A program made the translations under genes and the position numbers. From positions 248,001 to 312,000 of the forward strand of contig VXAU01000307.1 of NCBI GenBank assembly GCA_013399695.1: DNA of 64,000 nucleotides, written 5' to 3'. Positions 49,535 to 60,050 of the stretch are shown here, in pieces. The notes beneath the pieces were generated by a model. It searched no databases. It was not told the DNA's origin and saw nothing but the letters and a program-made list of their open reading frames with translations. The first letter of the stretch is position 1. Every line of letters begins with the position of its first letter. Source of the stretch: Formicarius rufipectus (Eukaryota; Chordata; Aves; Passeriformes; Formicariidae).

Positions 49535-49535
49535 N
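49535..49535. other. Assembly gap (single N)
   Basis: The second one-base gap. Sequence to its right restarts at CCGGGAATC, already seen at 49007, which shows the join is a step backwards along the genome. Confidence 0.9.
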
Positions 49536-49660
49536 CCGGGAATCATTTTATGCAGTCAGGCTTGAGAGTCCTGGCTGGAGACAGACTCAGGTATGAGGCA
49601 CAAAAGAGTCATTCTAACTGCCTCAGTGTGAAATAAAGGGGTTGATTATCAATATCAATA

Positions 49661-49969
49661 TGATATATTGGAATTGATGTAGGATACATCATCAATATCA
49701 ATAAGGCATATTGGATATTATATGTTATGGAGTAATGTTGATATACTATTGATGTATTAATACACTGATATCGATTATTATATATTCCTATTTTATTTAT
49801 TTATATGTATAAATAAATATGTCAGTATTATTTATATATATAAATATGTGTGTATATATATGGATATATACATATATGTATATATATAAATATGTGTAGA
49901 TGTGTGGCTATACATATATGTATATATAAAAATATGTGTATGTATATATATATGTATATACACATATAT
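49661..49969. repeat. TA/TATG-rich microsatellite
   Basis: About 309 bp, almost all A/T, made of ATATTG-, TATATA- and TATGTATA-type units with interruptions. It can fold back on itself, and is the likely reason the assembly broke here. Confidence 0.85.
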
Positions 49970-50481
49970 GTATATGTCTAAATCAATATGCCAGTATTAT
50001 TTATCTATAAAAATATATATGTAAATATTGGTATGTGAATAGTGATATAACATTACCCAGCTCCAGTCCTAGCCCCTCCACCATCAGATATTTCCATCAG
50101 CCTTTTCTAGATAATCTACCATTAATCAAAACCAAAAAAAATAAAAAACCCCAAACCTTTAATAAAACACTCGCTCCAGAGCAGGATTTATGTCTCTCTA
50201 GCACCTTTCAGACTAATCTGATCCCTGCGCGTAAGGAGCTCGTCTCACTGGGCACCGGCGAGCTGGGGAATTACTGTGCCAGGGTGTGATAAATCGGGAT
50301 CAGTGTGATCCCCTCCCCGTGCTGCTGGCGCCTGGGGCTGCACCGCTCGCCCCCCATCTGCTCCCAGCAGATGCTCCTGTTTTGTAGGGGCTTGTTTGTC
50401 CCTTTCTCTCAGGACTGCGATGGCAACAGCTCGGCCCCACCAGAGGATCTCAGAATGCTTTAACCCACTGAGCTGCCCTGC

Positions 50482-50566
50482 CAGCATCCTGGTACCTACA
50501 GGCAGCATTCCTGTACCTACAGACAGCGTCCCTAGACCTTGTGGACAGCGTCCCTCTACCCCCCTG
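50482..50566. repeat. Short 21-bp tandem repeat, four units
   Basis: Units start at 50482, 50503, 50524 and 50546 (lengths 21, 21, 22, 21) with the pattern CAGCRTYCCTGTACCTACAGR, drifting in the last two. This is a small, old minisatellite. Confidence 0.75.
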
Positions 50567-51035
50567 CATCTTGAAAAAGGGTCTTTCCTGCAGAACAGGC
50601 AGTAAACTATCATTTTAACCTGATCCCTCTTACATTTTCACCTGTTGGGAAGGTGCCCATGTTCAAGGGTTGCACATGTTCACACCTTATGTCAGGGGAC
50701 TTGTTTTGATCCCAAAAGAGATGCCAGCACTGCAGCACGGGAGTGTTGTCACATCATCCCCCTTCCTGCCAGCAGCTCCTCTAAAGAGCTTCCCCTCCAG
50801 CCAGTTGATCCATTTCATGCTCTGAGAGGATCCATCAGTAAAATTCTGGTTTGATTTTATCCCTCAGTTTGTGTTTTGGTTCAGAATTTTGACTGAGTCT
50901 TGAATTGGGGTACTGCAGACCTTTCAGGAAAAGAGATGTGGGAAGAGGGGTTGTGGAATGAATGGCTGGTAGAGCTAGGGGAGATGCTGCCATGAGGGAG
51001 CTTGGCACTGGAGGGTTCGCTTGACATCTGAGTTA

Positions 51036-51217
51036 TCCACCCCTGGCACAGGCTGCCCAGGCAAGAGTTGGAGGCACCACTCCTGGAAGGATTTAAAAGC
51101 CACATGGATGTTGCTCTTGGGGACATGAGTCAGTGATGGGCTTGGCAGTGCTGGGGAATGTTTGGATTTGATGATCTTGGAGGCCTTTTCCAACCTAAAC
51201 AGTTCAGTGATTCTGTG
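51036..51217 (+). repeat. CR1 LINE 3' fragment
   Basis: Plus-strand CR1 of the second subfamily: 'ctggcacaggctgcccaggc', 'aggatttaaaagccacatgg', 'gatgatcttggaggcctttt' and tail 'agtgattctgtgag'. Confidence 0.9.
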
Positions 51218-51481
51218 AGTTGGGTTTGATTTTCTCCTCATTGACTTTGGTTTAGTGTTTTGGTAGAAGGAGTGATTCTGAGCTGTGTAAACCCTTGGGG
51301 TGCACCTGGGTGAGTTGGGCCTGGGGAGCTTGGATGGCTGGGGACATGCAGGAACCTCTTAGTGGATGTATATATGGCTTCTTCACACCTCTAGAAATAC
51401 CTTCTTAATTAACATATTGAAAGTAAGTCTCCTCTGAGAGGTTTATGTTTGCCAGTTTCACTCACTGGCATGTTCAGGCTC

Positions 51482-51498
51482 CTTTTTTTTTTTTTTCA
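51482..51498. repeat. Poly-T run
   Basis: About 15 consecutive T in non-coding sequence. No element is recognised around it. Confidence 0.7.
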
Positions 51499-51720
51499 GT
51501 GGGGGATGTTAAGCAGTGCTCCACAAACCCTTCACATGTAACATAAGTTGGAGCACTCCTCTACTGGAACAACCGTGCTCTTTATAGCAGAGCTGTGTCT
51601 GCATCTGAGCTATGCAGAGCCAAGGGTATTATTAGAGTGGACATCACTGGGACTGTAATTGTACACTGCTCCCCTTAGCAACCACAGCCAACAGTACATC
51701 AAACAGAAGGCTGATACCTT

Positions 51721-51771
51721 CTTTTAATAATAATAAAAATAAAAATTAAAAAAAAATAAATAAAAAAACCC
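51721..51771. repeat. A/AT-rich tract
   Basis: Nearly pure A/T with AATAATAATAA at the left and AAAATAAATAAAAAAA at the right. It lies about 120 bp before the 12-bp minisatellite. Confidence 0.7.
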
Positions 51772-51892
51772 ACCCATCATGAAATGAACATGCTGACACA
51801 GACCAGCAGAGCTCACTGCAGAGCACCAGTGCCTGGTGCATCCCTGTGGGTGCCAAAGGCCTTGATGCCAGGAGAGAAGGGCTGGCCCTTCC

Positions 51893-52656
51893 CTGTGGCA
51901 TATCCTGCTGCATGCCCTGTTGGATACCCTGTGGCATCCCCTAGGGCATACCCTAATGTATACCAAATTGCACACCCCCGTGCATACCCTAAGACATGAG
52001 GCATTTGATGTGTTATAGGATACCCTATGGCATACCCTATTTCACACACTAATGTGTTCCAAAATTCAGACCCTAATGCATACTCAGTGGTGTACCCTAG
52101 TGCATATCCTCTTGGATACCCTATGGCATATCCTGATGCATACCCTATGATATATCTTAATGCATTCCCTGTGTTATATCCTAATGAATTCCCTGTGAAA
52201 TACCCTGTGGTATGCCCTAACACATACCCTAATGCATACCCTATTACATACCCTAATACACATCCTATGGCACACCCTAATGCCTCCCTGTTGCACACCC
52301 AAATGCATTCCCTATGGCTTCCCTTATTGCCTTCCTTACTGCATATCCTATTGGGTGCCCTGTGGCATACCCTAATGGATTCCCTATGGGATATCCTAAT
52401 TAATTCCCTATGGCATATCCTAATGCATACCCTATTAGATACCCTAATGCATACCCCATGGTATGTCCTAAAGTATTCCCTATGGTATGTCCTAATGCAT
52501 ACTCTGTTATATACTCTAATACACATCCTATTGCACACCTTAATGCCTCCCTGTTGCTTACCCAAATACAAACCCAGTGGCTTCCCTTATTGCACCCCTA
52601 CCACACACACTGTTGCACATCCTGTTACCTTCCCTGTGGCATACCCTGTTGCACAC
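51893..52656. repeat. 12-bp minisatellite with 263-bp higher-order repeat
   Basis: About 760 bp of degenerate 12-bp units, mostly TACCCTAATGCA and TACCCTATGGCA. A higher-order copy is visible: 52253-52335 matches 52516-52598 at an offset of 263, which is one short of 22 units, so the dominant reading frame shifts between copies. Because the unit is a multiple of three and lacks stops in some frames, long open frames occur on both strands: plus 52027-52761 (244 codons, YPNA/YPMA tetrapeptides) and minus 51813-52571 (252 codons, RVCIR/RICHRE repeats). An interruption near 51990-52020 brings two stops into the plus frame. No splice sites, start context or homologue are recognised, so I treat it as a non-coding repeat inside CTIF. 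Confidence 0.88.
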
Positions 52657-52756
52657 CCACACGAGGTTTCCTCATTGTCTCGCTTTAATCTCCTGGTGCC
52701 CCAGAAATGGTCCCTCTTTGGTTCAGTGCTGTGCTTGGTTCTGGCTGTAGAAACTT

Positions 52757-52866
52757 CATAGAAACATAGAATATCCCCAGTCGGAAGAGACCCTCAAGGA
52801 CCATCCAGTCCAACTCCTGTTCCTGCTGAGACACCCCAGCAATCCCACTCTGTCCCTCAGAATGTT
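52757..52866 (-). repeat. CR1 LINE 3' fragment
   Basis: Reverse-strand CR1: CATAGAAACATAGAATATCC, 'ggaagagaccctcaaggacc', 'atccagtccaactcctgttc' and 'gacaccccagcaatcccact'. Confidence 0.85.
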
Positions 52867-53529
52867 GTCCTTTTCCTGATATCCAGACTATGCATCCCCT
52901 GACACAGCTCCACACTGTTCCCTCAGGTCCTGTTGCTGGTCACCAGAGAGGAGAGATCAGTGCCTGACCCCCCACACCTCATGAGGAAGATACGGACCCT
53001 GAAGAGGTCTGACCTCAGTCTCCCCTTCCCCATACTGAACAAGCCAAGTGACATCAGCTGCACATTGTGTGGTTTCCTCTCTAGACCGTTCCCCTTTAGA
53101 CCCATGAGATGAACTTGACACAAGTCCTGTGGGCTTTGGCAGAGGGTCCATTTGGGTTTCAGTGAGCTCAGCTAGATTTGAGGTGGTCAATGTGACCATT
53201 TCTGGAGGGGCTCAACCAGAAGGGTGATCAGAAGTCAATTGCTGTCATCCCAGATGGAGGATGGAGAATTTAGTTTGAATCATTTCTTGGGATGTAGTCA
53301 TTGTGGCATGAGGTACTGGAGAATTGATTGGTTCCTCGTAGAAAATGAGGGTGCAAGGTGAAGTCTTTACTATGCTGAGCATGAGGATTTTGGGAGGAAT
53401 AAGGTGAAATCCTTCCTGTCCTGTAGGCTTCCTCTTCCTCTGAGAGACAACCAAACCTCAAGTGATAGCAGCCCTTTCTGCATCTGTAACCATAGACACA
53501 GAGGGGATATTGTGGGAATTGAGACATGG

Positions 53530-53600
53530 AAGTTGGTTGGACTCGGTGATCTTAGAAATCTTTTCCAGCCTCAGTGATTCTGTGATATTCTGTGTTATTC
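53530..53600 (+). repeat. CR1 LINE 3' end, short
   Basis: Plus-strand CR1 end: 'aagttggttggactcggtga', 'aaatcttttccagcctcagt' and a tail of three degenerate ATTCTGTG units. Confidence 0.85.
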
Positions 53601-54678
53601 TAAGTAATACACTAATAAGTTAATGCTGAAAGGCAGACTTTTTTCCTCCCCTCACCATGATTAAGGTCTTTGGTGAGGAACAGTTTGTGGTTTGGCAGAG
53701 ATGGAGACAGGAGGATCCAAGCAGGGCTGGAGAGCATCAGACATGTACACCATGTCCAGCACTGACTGCAAAAACTCAATGACCCTCTTTCCATGGGTGT
53801 TTTTAATTAATTTAATTACAGATGATCCACTTTGTGCACATAAAACAGAGTGGTACCACTTGTCTCTGAAAAGACATTACCCAGCAGACATCAGAGAGGT
53901 TACTTCATTGAAAGACAGGAGGGAAAATGGTCCCAGACTCCCTGGAGCAAATCCTAAAGCCATAAAGGTGTGTTTATCACATGCCACAGTGGTGAGGGTC
54001 CACTCACTCAGCCCCACAGAGCAGCACCACATCATCTCAACAATCAGGGCATGAGCCCAACATTGCAGCCTTTGGTTTCTCTTCTAGAAGAGTTTGATGA
54101 GCTCTTTCCATGGTGAAGTGGTGATTCCCTGGGGAAAGCCTTCTCAGCTTGAGCTGTTCTCTGTGGCTCTCCAAGGGGAATAGGGAACATCTTGCTGGTG
54201 AACCTCAGAGTTGATGAGTGTGTGGGCTCTGCCCACCCCACAGGAGCTCAGCACAAGCAGAGAAATAACAAGTGATGCTGCCCTTGTGTAAACACCTTTA
54301 TTTGGGGGTTTGCAGAAACTTGTAGAGCTTGGAAGCCTTTTCCCCTTACATTTCTGATACTGACAGCTCTGTCTTGCCTTTGTAACCCACTGTGGGACTC
54401 CCCAGCAAAAGCCACCTCCTAAGTGCAGCTTTGCAGAGGAGATTTGTCTTATGTATGCCCAGGTAATTCAAAGGCAATTCTAAACTCATGCACACACACT
54501 CCATGCATAGTGCTCGGAGAGGAACGCAGTTCTGTGTGTGGCTCCTGCAGGAGCATCCTCCTGCTGTCAGGCATGGAGAACAAGAGTGGGAAGGAGACAA
54601 CATACCCTGTCGTTTGCCCGTGCTTGTCTCTCTGAAGGTGTTCTGTGATTCTGCAGCAGAGTATTCATTATTTTATTT

Positions 54679-54915
54679 ATAGAATTATAGAAGAGAATCA
54701 TATAATTTTCTGAGCTGGAAAGGACCCTCAAGCACCATCCAGTCCAACCCCTGGCCCTGCACAGACACCCCAACAATCCCACCCTGTCTCTGTCCCACTG
54801 TCCAACCCCTCCTGGAGCTCTGGCAGCCTTGGTGCTGTGCCACCTGCCCTGGGGAGCCTGGTCAGTGCCCACCACCCTCTGGGGGAAGAGTCTTTCCCTG
54901 ATCCAACCTAAACCT
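54679..54915 (-). repeat. CR1 LINE 3' fragment
   Basis: Reverse-strand CR1: an extended tail complement (atagaattatagaagagaatc), 'gagctggaaaggaccctcaa', 'ccatccagtccaacccctgg', 'ctgtgccacctgccctgggg' and 'gggaagagtctttccctgat'. Confidence 0.9.
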
Positions 54916-55195
54916 CTAATATTTCTTAATGAAGAGACCCTTACCAAAGGATTTATTTACCCTTAAACTCCCAAGTAATTCAAAAGTAACCTCGTAGAGA
55001 TGCCACAGAGTACTTCTGAATTCTTTTGAAGTCAGCATGGACCTCTTACCTCATACCATGACCTACACACACAAAATTCTGCCAACTTTGTGAAAATACA
55101 CTTGGTTTGCATCAAGCTTAGGCAGTCACATTTTGATATCATCAATCTCTCCCATTCACCGACCACCTTCCTCCCTAAAAACTCGTCTTGATACT

Positions 55196-55345
55196 CCATT
55201 TTAAATAGTATTTATTATTTTATCATTTTTATTTTCAATTGTTTCTTGTTTAGCTTATATGTTAATGTGTACATATAACATACGTTAACATCCTATAAGT
55301 TATAACGTTAATAATTATTTTTTTTTTGAGTCCTTCTCTTATTTC
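55196..55345. repeat. AT-rich low-complexity region
   Basis: About 150 bp of mostly A/T with TTATT- and TAACGTTA-type words and a final run of ten or more T. No element is recognised. Confidence 0.65.
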
Positions 55346-58300
55346 TTTTTTGTTTGGGTTTTGGGGGGATTTTTTTTTTCACTTTGACATAGTCATTGGG
55401 GGCAGAACCAGTGCAAGTGTCAGCATCAGGCAGGAGAGGGAGCCAGGGGAGCAGGCTGGCTGCCTGCCTGCGCCTGCAGGTGAAGGGCAGAGCTGGGCAT
55501 GAGTCGGAGCCATCCCTGCCATTCCCCCCTGCTCTCTGCCTGTAGTAGCAGCACTGTACTTTGCCCTGGAGGTTACAGGAGCCCCTGGCAGACAGGTCTC
55601 ATGCGGCTCCTGGAGTTACTGGAGAGAGCAGGAATAAATACTGAGCTGTGTGCCTTAAACTTGGTGCTTTTCCTGAGCAGAACGGTGACTGCAGGAGCCT
55701 TTCCATGGCACAGGAACCTGCTGGTGCCAGGCAGCACCTCCCTGGAGGCTGGTGGTGAGATGAGGGAGGGGTTAAAGGGGCACAAACTGGAGTGTCGCCC
55801 AAGATATAGGGGTTCAGTGAAGTTCAAAAAAAAAAAAAGGACATTTTCCCACTGAGGAAGGAGGGGATGGGGACAGAAGCTGTGCCCCACAAGCCCTAGG
55901 AGATCTCTGAGCTGGCAATAGTTGGCGTCAGACCTCAAATTAAATGAGCAGTGGGATTGCACTGCACATCAGCCCGAGCCCAGGGATCAGTTTTGGGGAT
56001 CACAGTCCCTTTGAGAAGGGGAGTTACAGCTGGAGGTGACCACAGGGCCAGGGACATAGCAGTGGGTATCATGGCATGGCAAGGGGGTTCTCCCTGACTG
56101 CCCTGCAAGTCACTGGGGTCTAGAGTCCAGGTGATGCAGCCACGCTCATGGTTCTGCACAAAAAAAGATGTTTGGTTTGGGGTAGTAGTGCATAATGCAG
56201 TTGAGAGATTGATGGGAAGCAGGTCTGAGATTCTCAAAAAAAGCCGTAAAGTTTGAAATATTTAATTCAATGTCCAGGTGTGAACAACCTCAGGCTCAGG
56301 TGTGTTGTGAAAAAATAGCCATCACCTGTACTCTGTAAATAGTCGTGTGTGTTTTTTCCTGAACCCTTTTCACCTTGGAGGTGGTCATGATTTCAAGGTC
56401 ATGGTGGGGAACAGCCCCTGCTCCAGCTCATGGTATGACCTCAGGGATGGTACCTGGTGTCCCATCATCTCTGCTGGGCAGTGGGTGCCCTGGGCATCTT
56501 CCAGTGGTGATGGGACTCAGCAGAGGCTCCCCCTGGTCCTGCAGGTTGGTGGTGAGGAATGTCAGGAGCATCCCTGGCAGAGCTGCTGCTGCCTGCTAAA
56601 AGCACAGCCGAGTTCAGATCAGAGGGATTTGGGTGGTGGGGCCTGTGCACACCCTGTGTGTGGGCTGCAGTGTGGAGCAGAGGCTCTGCTGGGCTCTAGG
56701 TGGAGACTGCAGACTGCTCAGCCTGCCTGCATCCTGCCTGCAGCACTGGGACAAAGCCAGGCAGCAGCCTACCACTGGGGTGGGTTTCTATCTACCCCCA
56801 GCCATTCCTGGTGGGGCAGGATGCTGGGAGTCCTGCTAGGAGAGGCAGGAGGGGGGGAAAAAAGAGTAAGGGCCTCAAAATCCATTTATCCATTGACTGA
56901 TAGGTGAGGAAAGGCAGGGGGGCATTTCAGCGTTGAGACCCACCCAGGTGGGGCTGGACTGGCATTAGTTCTTATTCTCTGTTTGCTCTTAAAAGGCTCA
57001 AATCCAACCATGGGATGTGGGAGTTTGCTCCTGCCAGCCCAGGGACTCAGCTGGCCTAAGGCACCCTCCTGACAGACCATCTGCTCCTGCTGCTCTGACA
57101 ATAAATCCGGCTCAGGCTGCTCCAACCACCCCAAGGTCAGGATTTCAGGATGCTGCAGGTTTGGAATATCCCTACTGCGCATATCCATGGACACCTTGGG
57201 ATCCCCAGCCCTGCTCTTCCCTAGTTCCCTTCAACTTCACCTAGGGACAGGTTTTTTTGGAGGTCCACTGGGACCCTGTGATGCATCACCCTGTCTGGGA
57301 GCCATCCTGAAAACCCCCACATCCTCCAGTCACTTTGATAGGAAATGAGGCATCCTTCTGCCACAGGAGCACACCGGAGAAGCATGTGCCAGGAACATCC
57401 CCTCCTGAGCCAAGGCCAGAGCAGACACACATGCCAGCAGCAGCCCAAAGAAGGGGTTTGAGTAGGAGGATGTTGAAGAGGGCAGCACCACTTTTCATTT
57501 CCTAGGAAAGGGGGAAAATGAGGTAACTTGTGATTTACCCATCCCTGGCATCACTTGGACACAGGCCCATGACATAATGGGGGTGCTCTGCTGGAAAGAA
57601 ATCTCTTGTTTTAAGATTTTATAGCTGAATCTCAAGAATTTGTACAAGATTCAGCTTCCAACAAGGTGGGTTTTATTGCTGTAGTGGCACCCAAAGGGAT
57701 GCTCCCATGAGACCTGCAGCATGGACACCCTCATCATCCCCCAGCCCAGCTTAGGCTCAGGCTTTTTCACTGGTGGATATTTTTGTGCCTTGCCATCTGT
57801 CAGAATCTGAATTTTGAGAACCAATGCTTCCATGAAGTCCACATCCCTTTTACCTCCCCTGTGGGGGATCATTTTGCACAGCCTCGCCTTTTCCTGCTGT
57901 TGATGTTTAAACAAGCAAATGCAAAATGATGGTGGAAAGGGGCTCTGGTGGGGTGAATCCCAGGAGCAGAGGAGCCAGAGGATGGTTGGAGAGTGAGGAA
58001 TGAAAAATCAGAATTATTTCAGGTCCCTGTTGCACAGCTTGCCAGGCCTGATACTGGTTCAAAACACAACATCCAAGTCTTGGGGACAGGAGCAAAGAAC
58101 ATGAGGCTGAATGATGCTGCCCCAACTTGAGACTTCCATCAGCATTGCTACCATCCATGGGGTCCCCCCCATGCTCTCTCCCCACACTGAGCATCCAAAA
58201 TCAGTGCTTCCTTTCGCCCTCCCAGTGATAAATTCCTCCCATTTTTCTTGCCTTTTTTTGTGGTTTTTTTTTTTAGTAACTATTACTCTATATATTATTT

Positions 58301-58367
58301 TTCATTAAAGAGGGCCTAAGAGGAGCATCCCTAGCAGTGGTGGGAGTCCAAACCCAGCAATTAGTCC

Positions 58368-58488
58368 AGGTTGCTCAGATCTTTGAGCAACCTAGTCTAG
58401 TGGAAGCTGTCCCTGCCAGTACAACAAGGTTGAAACAAGATGATTTTTAAGGTCCTTTCCAACCCAAACTGTTCTGTGGTTCTGTGAT
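58368..58488 (+). repeat. CR1 LINE 3' fragment
   Basis: Plus-strand CR1: 'gagcaacctagtctagtgga', 'gatgatttttaaggtccttt' and 'ccaacccaaactgttctgtg' with two tail units. Confidence 0.9.
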
Positions 58489-59569
58489 AACATTTCCAGT
58501 CCAGGAGCAGCAGGAACTGAAAGTGGAGGCAGTAAGAGTGAAGTGTCCACCAGCTAAGGAAATAGTGACAGATTGGAAAAACAAAACCTTTTCGTTTCTG
58601 CTTTCTCAATAAGAGTAACATGTGTTTCCTTCCATCTCTTTAATATTCCAACCCATGCCATCCAGGGATCTTACACAGTGATGCTCAAAATGTGCCAGTA
58701 TGCTGCAAAATGTGCCATGATAATCATGAGCATCCCTTTGGAGGTACAAAGTATGAAGGGATCAAGGGGTTTTGCCAGTTGATGTTGTTTTGTGCAGTTC
58801 TTTTCTGTTATCTCTGTTTTCCCAGCATGGACAGGCAGCTTCAGAGGCATTACAAGGTGCTCCATACCTATGTGCTTCAGAATATGAGCAGAAAAGATTA
58901 AAACATCTTTTATCTCCCTTAGGAAAAAAAAACCAAAACCACCAAATACAACATTTCTTATAGCAAAAAGCTCCCTGACTGCATAGAGTTTGTAAATATC
59001 AGCCCCTGAGGGAGATTTTTTCTGAGCTCCTTTGTGTAAATAACATCTTTTTAGCAGACTGGTACTTCACCTGCAGGTCTTGATTTTCAGGGTTCACTTG
59101 TCCCTCATCCTAGAGCTGTGTTTCCAGTGAGGGGACCCAGTGCCCAATGCCCTGGCTGTGGTGGTGGGAGAGACATGGTGAAAAGCAGACAGAGGAGATA
59201 AGAGGGTTTTCAGCCTTTTTGCTTTCCAGTGTGTTTGCTCAGCGACGTTGAGTGCTGGGCCAGAGCCACCACCTCCCTGCAGACTAAACAGTTGCAGTGT
59301 TTTCTCCCATGACTGAAAGAATTTAGTAAAGGGTCCCGGTATGAAACTTTGCAGGAACTCTGGGTGCCACAAATATCTCTGGCTGGGAGTCTGTTAACTC
59401 CTCCAGTTCCTTGGTCATCCTTGTGGTTCATTCTCTGAGCAGATGAAAGGAAAGCCCATCCCACAATGGATCTGGAAAGCTGCCTGCAGGACGCCCATGG
59501 TCCCCAACCCACCATCTTTCTGGGCTTTTTACCTTTTTGTAAAGGAGAGAGCCAAGAACTCTGTCCATA

Positions 59570-60050
59570 ATTGGGCTCTGGAGTCCTCAGTTCAGGAAAT
59601 ACATGGACCTATTAGAGTGGCTTCAGAGGAGAATGCTCCAAGGGCTGGATCCCCTCTGCTGTGGGGACGGGCTGGGAGAGCTGGGGGTGTTCACCTAAGA
59701 AGAGTAGAGAAGGCTCCAGGGGCACCTGAGAGCCCCTTGCAGTGCCTAAAGGGGCTCCAGGAGAGGGACTGGGGACAAGGGTGTGGAATGACAAAATGAT
59801 GGGACATGGCTTCCCAGTGGCAGAGGACAAGGTTAGATGGGGTATTGAGAAGGAATTCATGGTAGTGGGGTCCTGGCATAGGTTGCCCAGAGAAGCTGTG
59901 GACTGTACTCTTCCAGTCCCTGGAAGTGTCCAAGGCCAGGTTGGACAGGGTTTGGAGCAACCTGGGTTGGTGGAACATGTCCCTGCCCATGGCAGGGAGG
60001 TTACAATGAGATGAGCTTTAGAAGTCCTTTCCAACCTGTAATGCCTCATG
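59570..60050 (+). repeat. CR1 LINE 3' fragment, long
   Basis: The longest CR1 here, about 480 bp on the plus strand: 'tgggctctggagtcctcagt', 'gtgcctaaaggggctccagg', 'catggcttcccagtggcaga', 'agtccctggaagtgtccaag' and 'gaagtcctttccaacctgta'. The ATTCTRTG tail is lost or mutated. A 167-codon reverse frame across it is a repeat shadow. Confidence 0.92.

Noticed and set aside
49198..50289. Two identical 84-codon frames, as a possible duplicated gene
   Set aside because: The copies lie in the assembly duplication around the N bases and have no coding signature.
51893..52656. True telomere or CRISPR-like array
   Set aside because: The unit is 12 bp and not 6 bp, and CCCTAA appears in only some units. 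There are no fixed direct repeats separated by unique spacers, and the context is a vertebrate intron.
56347..56907. 186-codon plus-strand open frame
   Set aside because: Low-information Gly/Trp/Cys-rich translation with no domain, splice context or repeat support. Probably chance in GC-rich sequence.
58827..58901. Possible small exon after a pyrimidine tract (MDRQLQRHYKVLHTYVLQ)
   Set aside because: An acceptor-like TTTTCCCAG precedes it, but the sequence does not match the expected next CTIF exon and no donor in a compatible phase is convincing.
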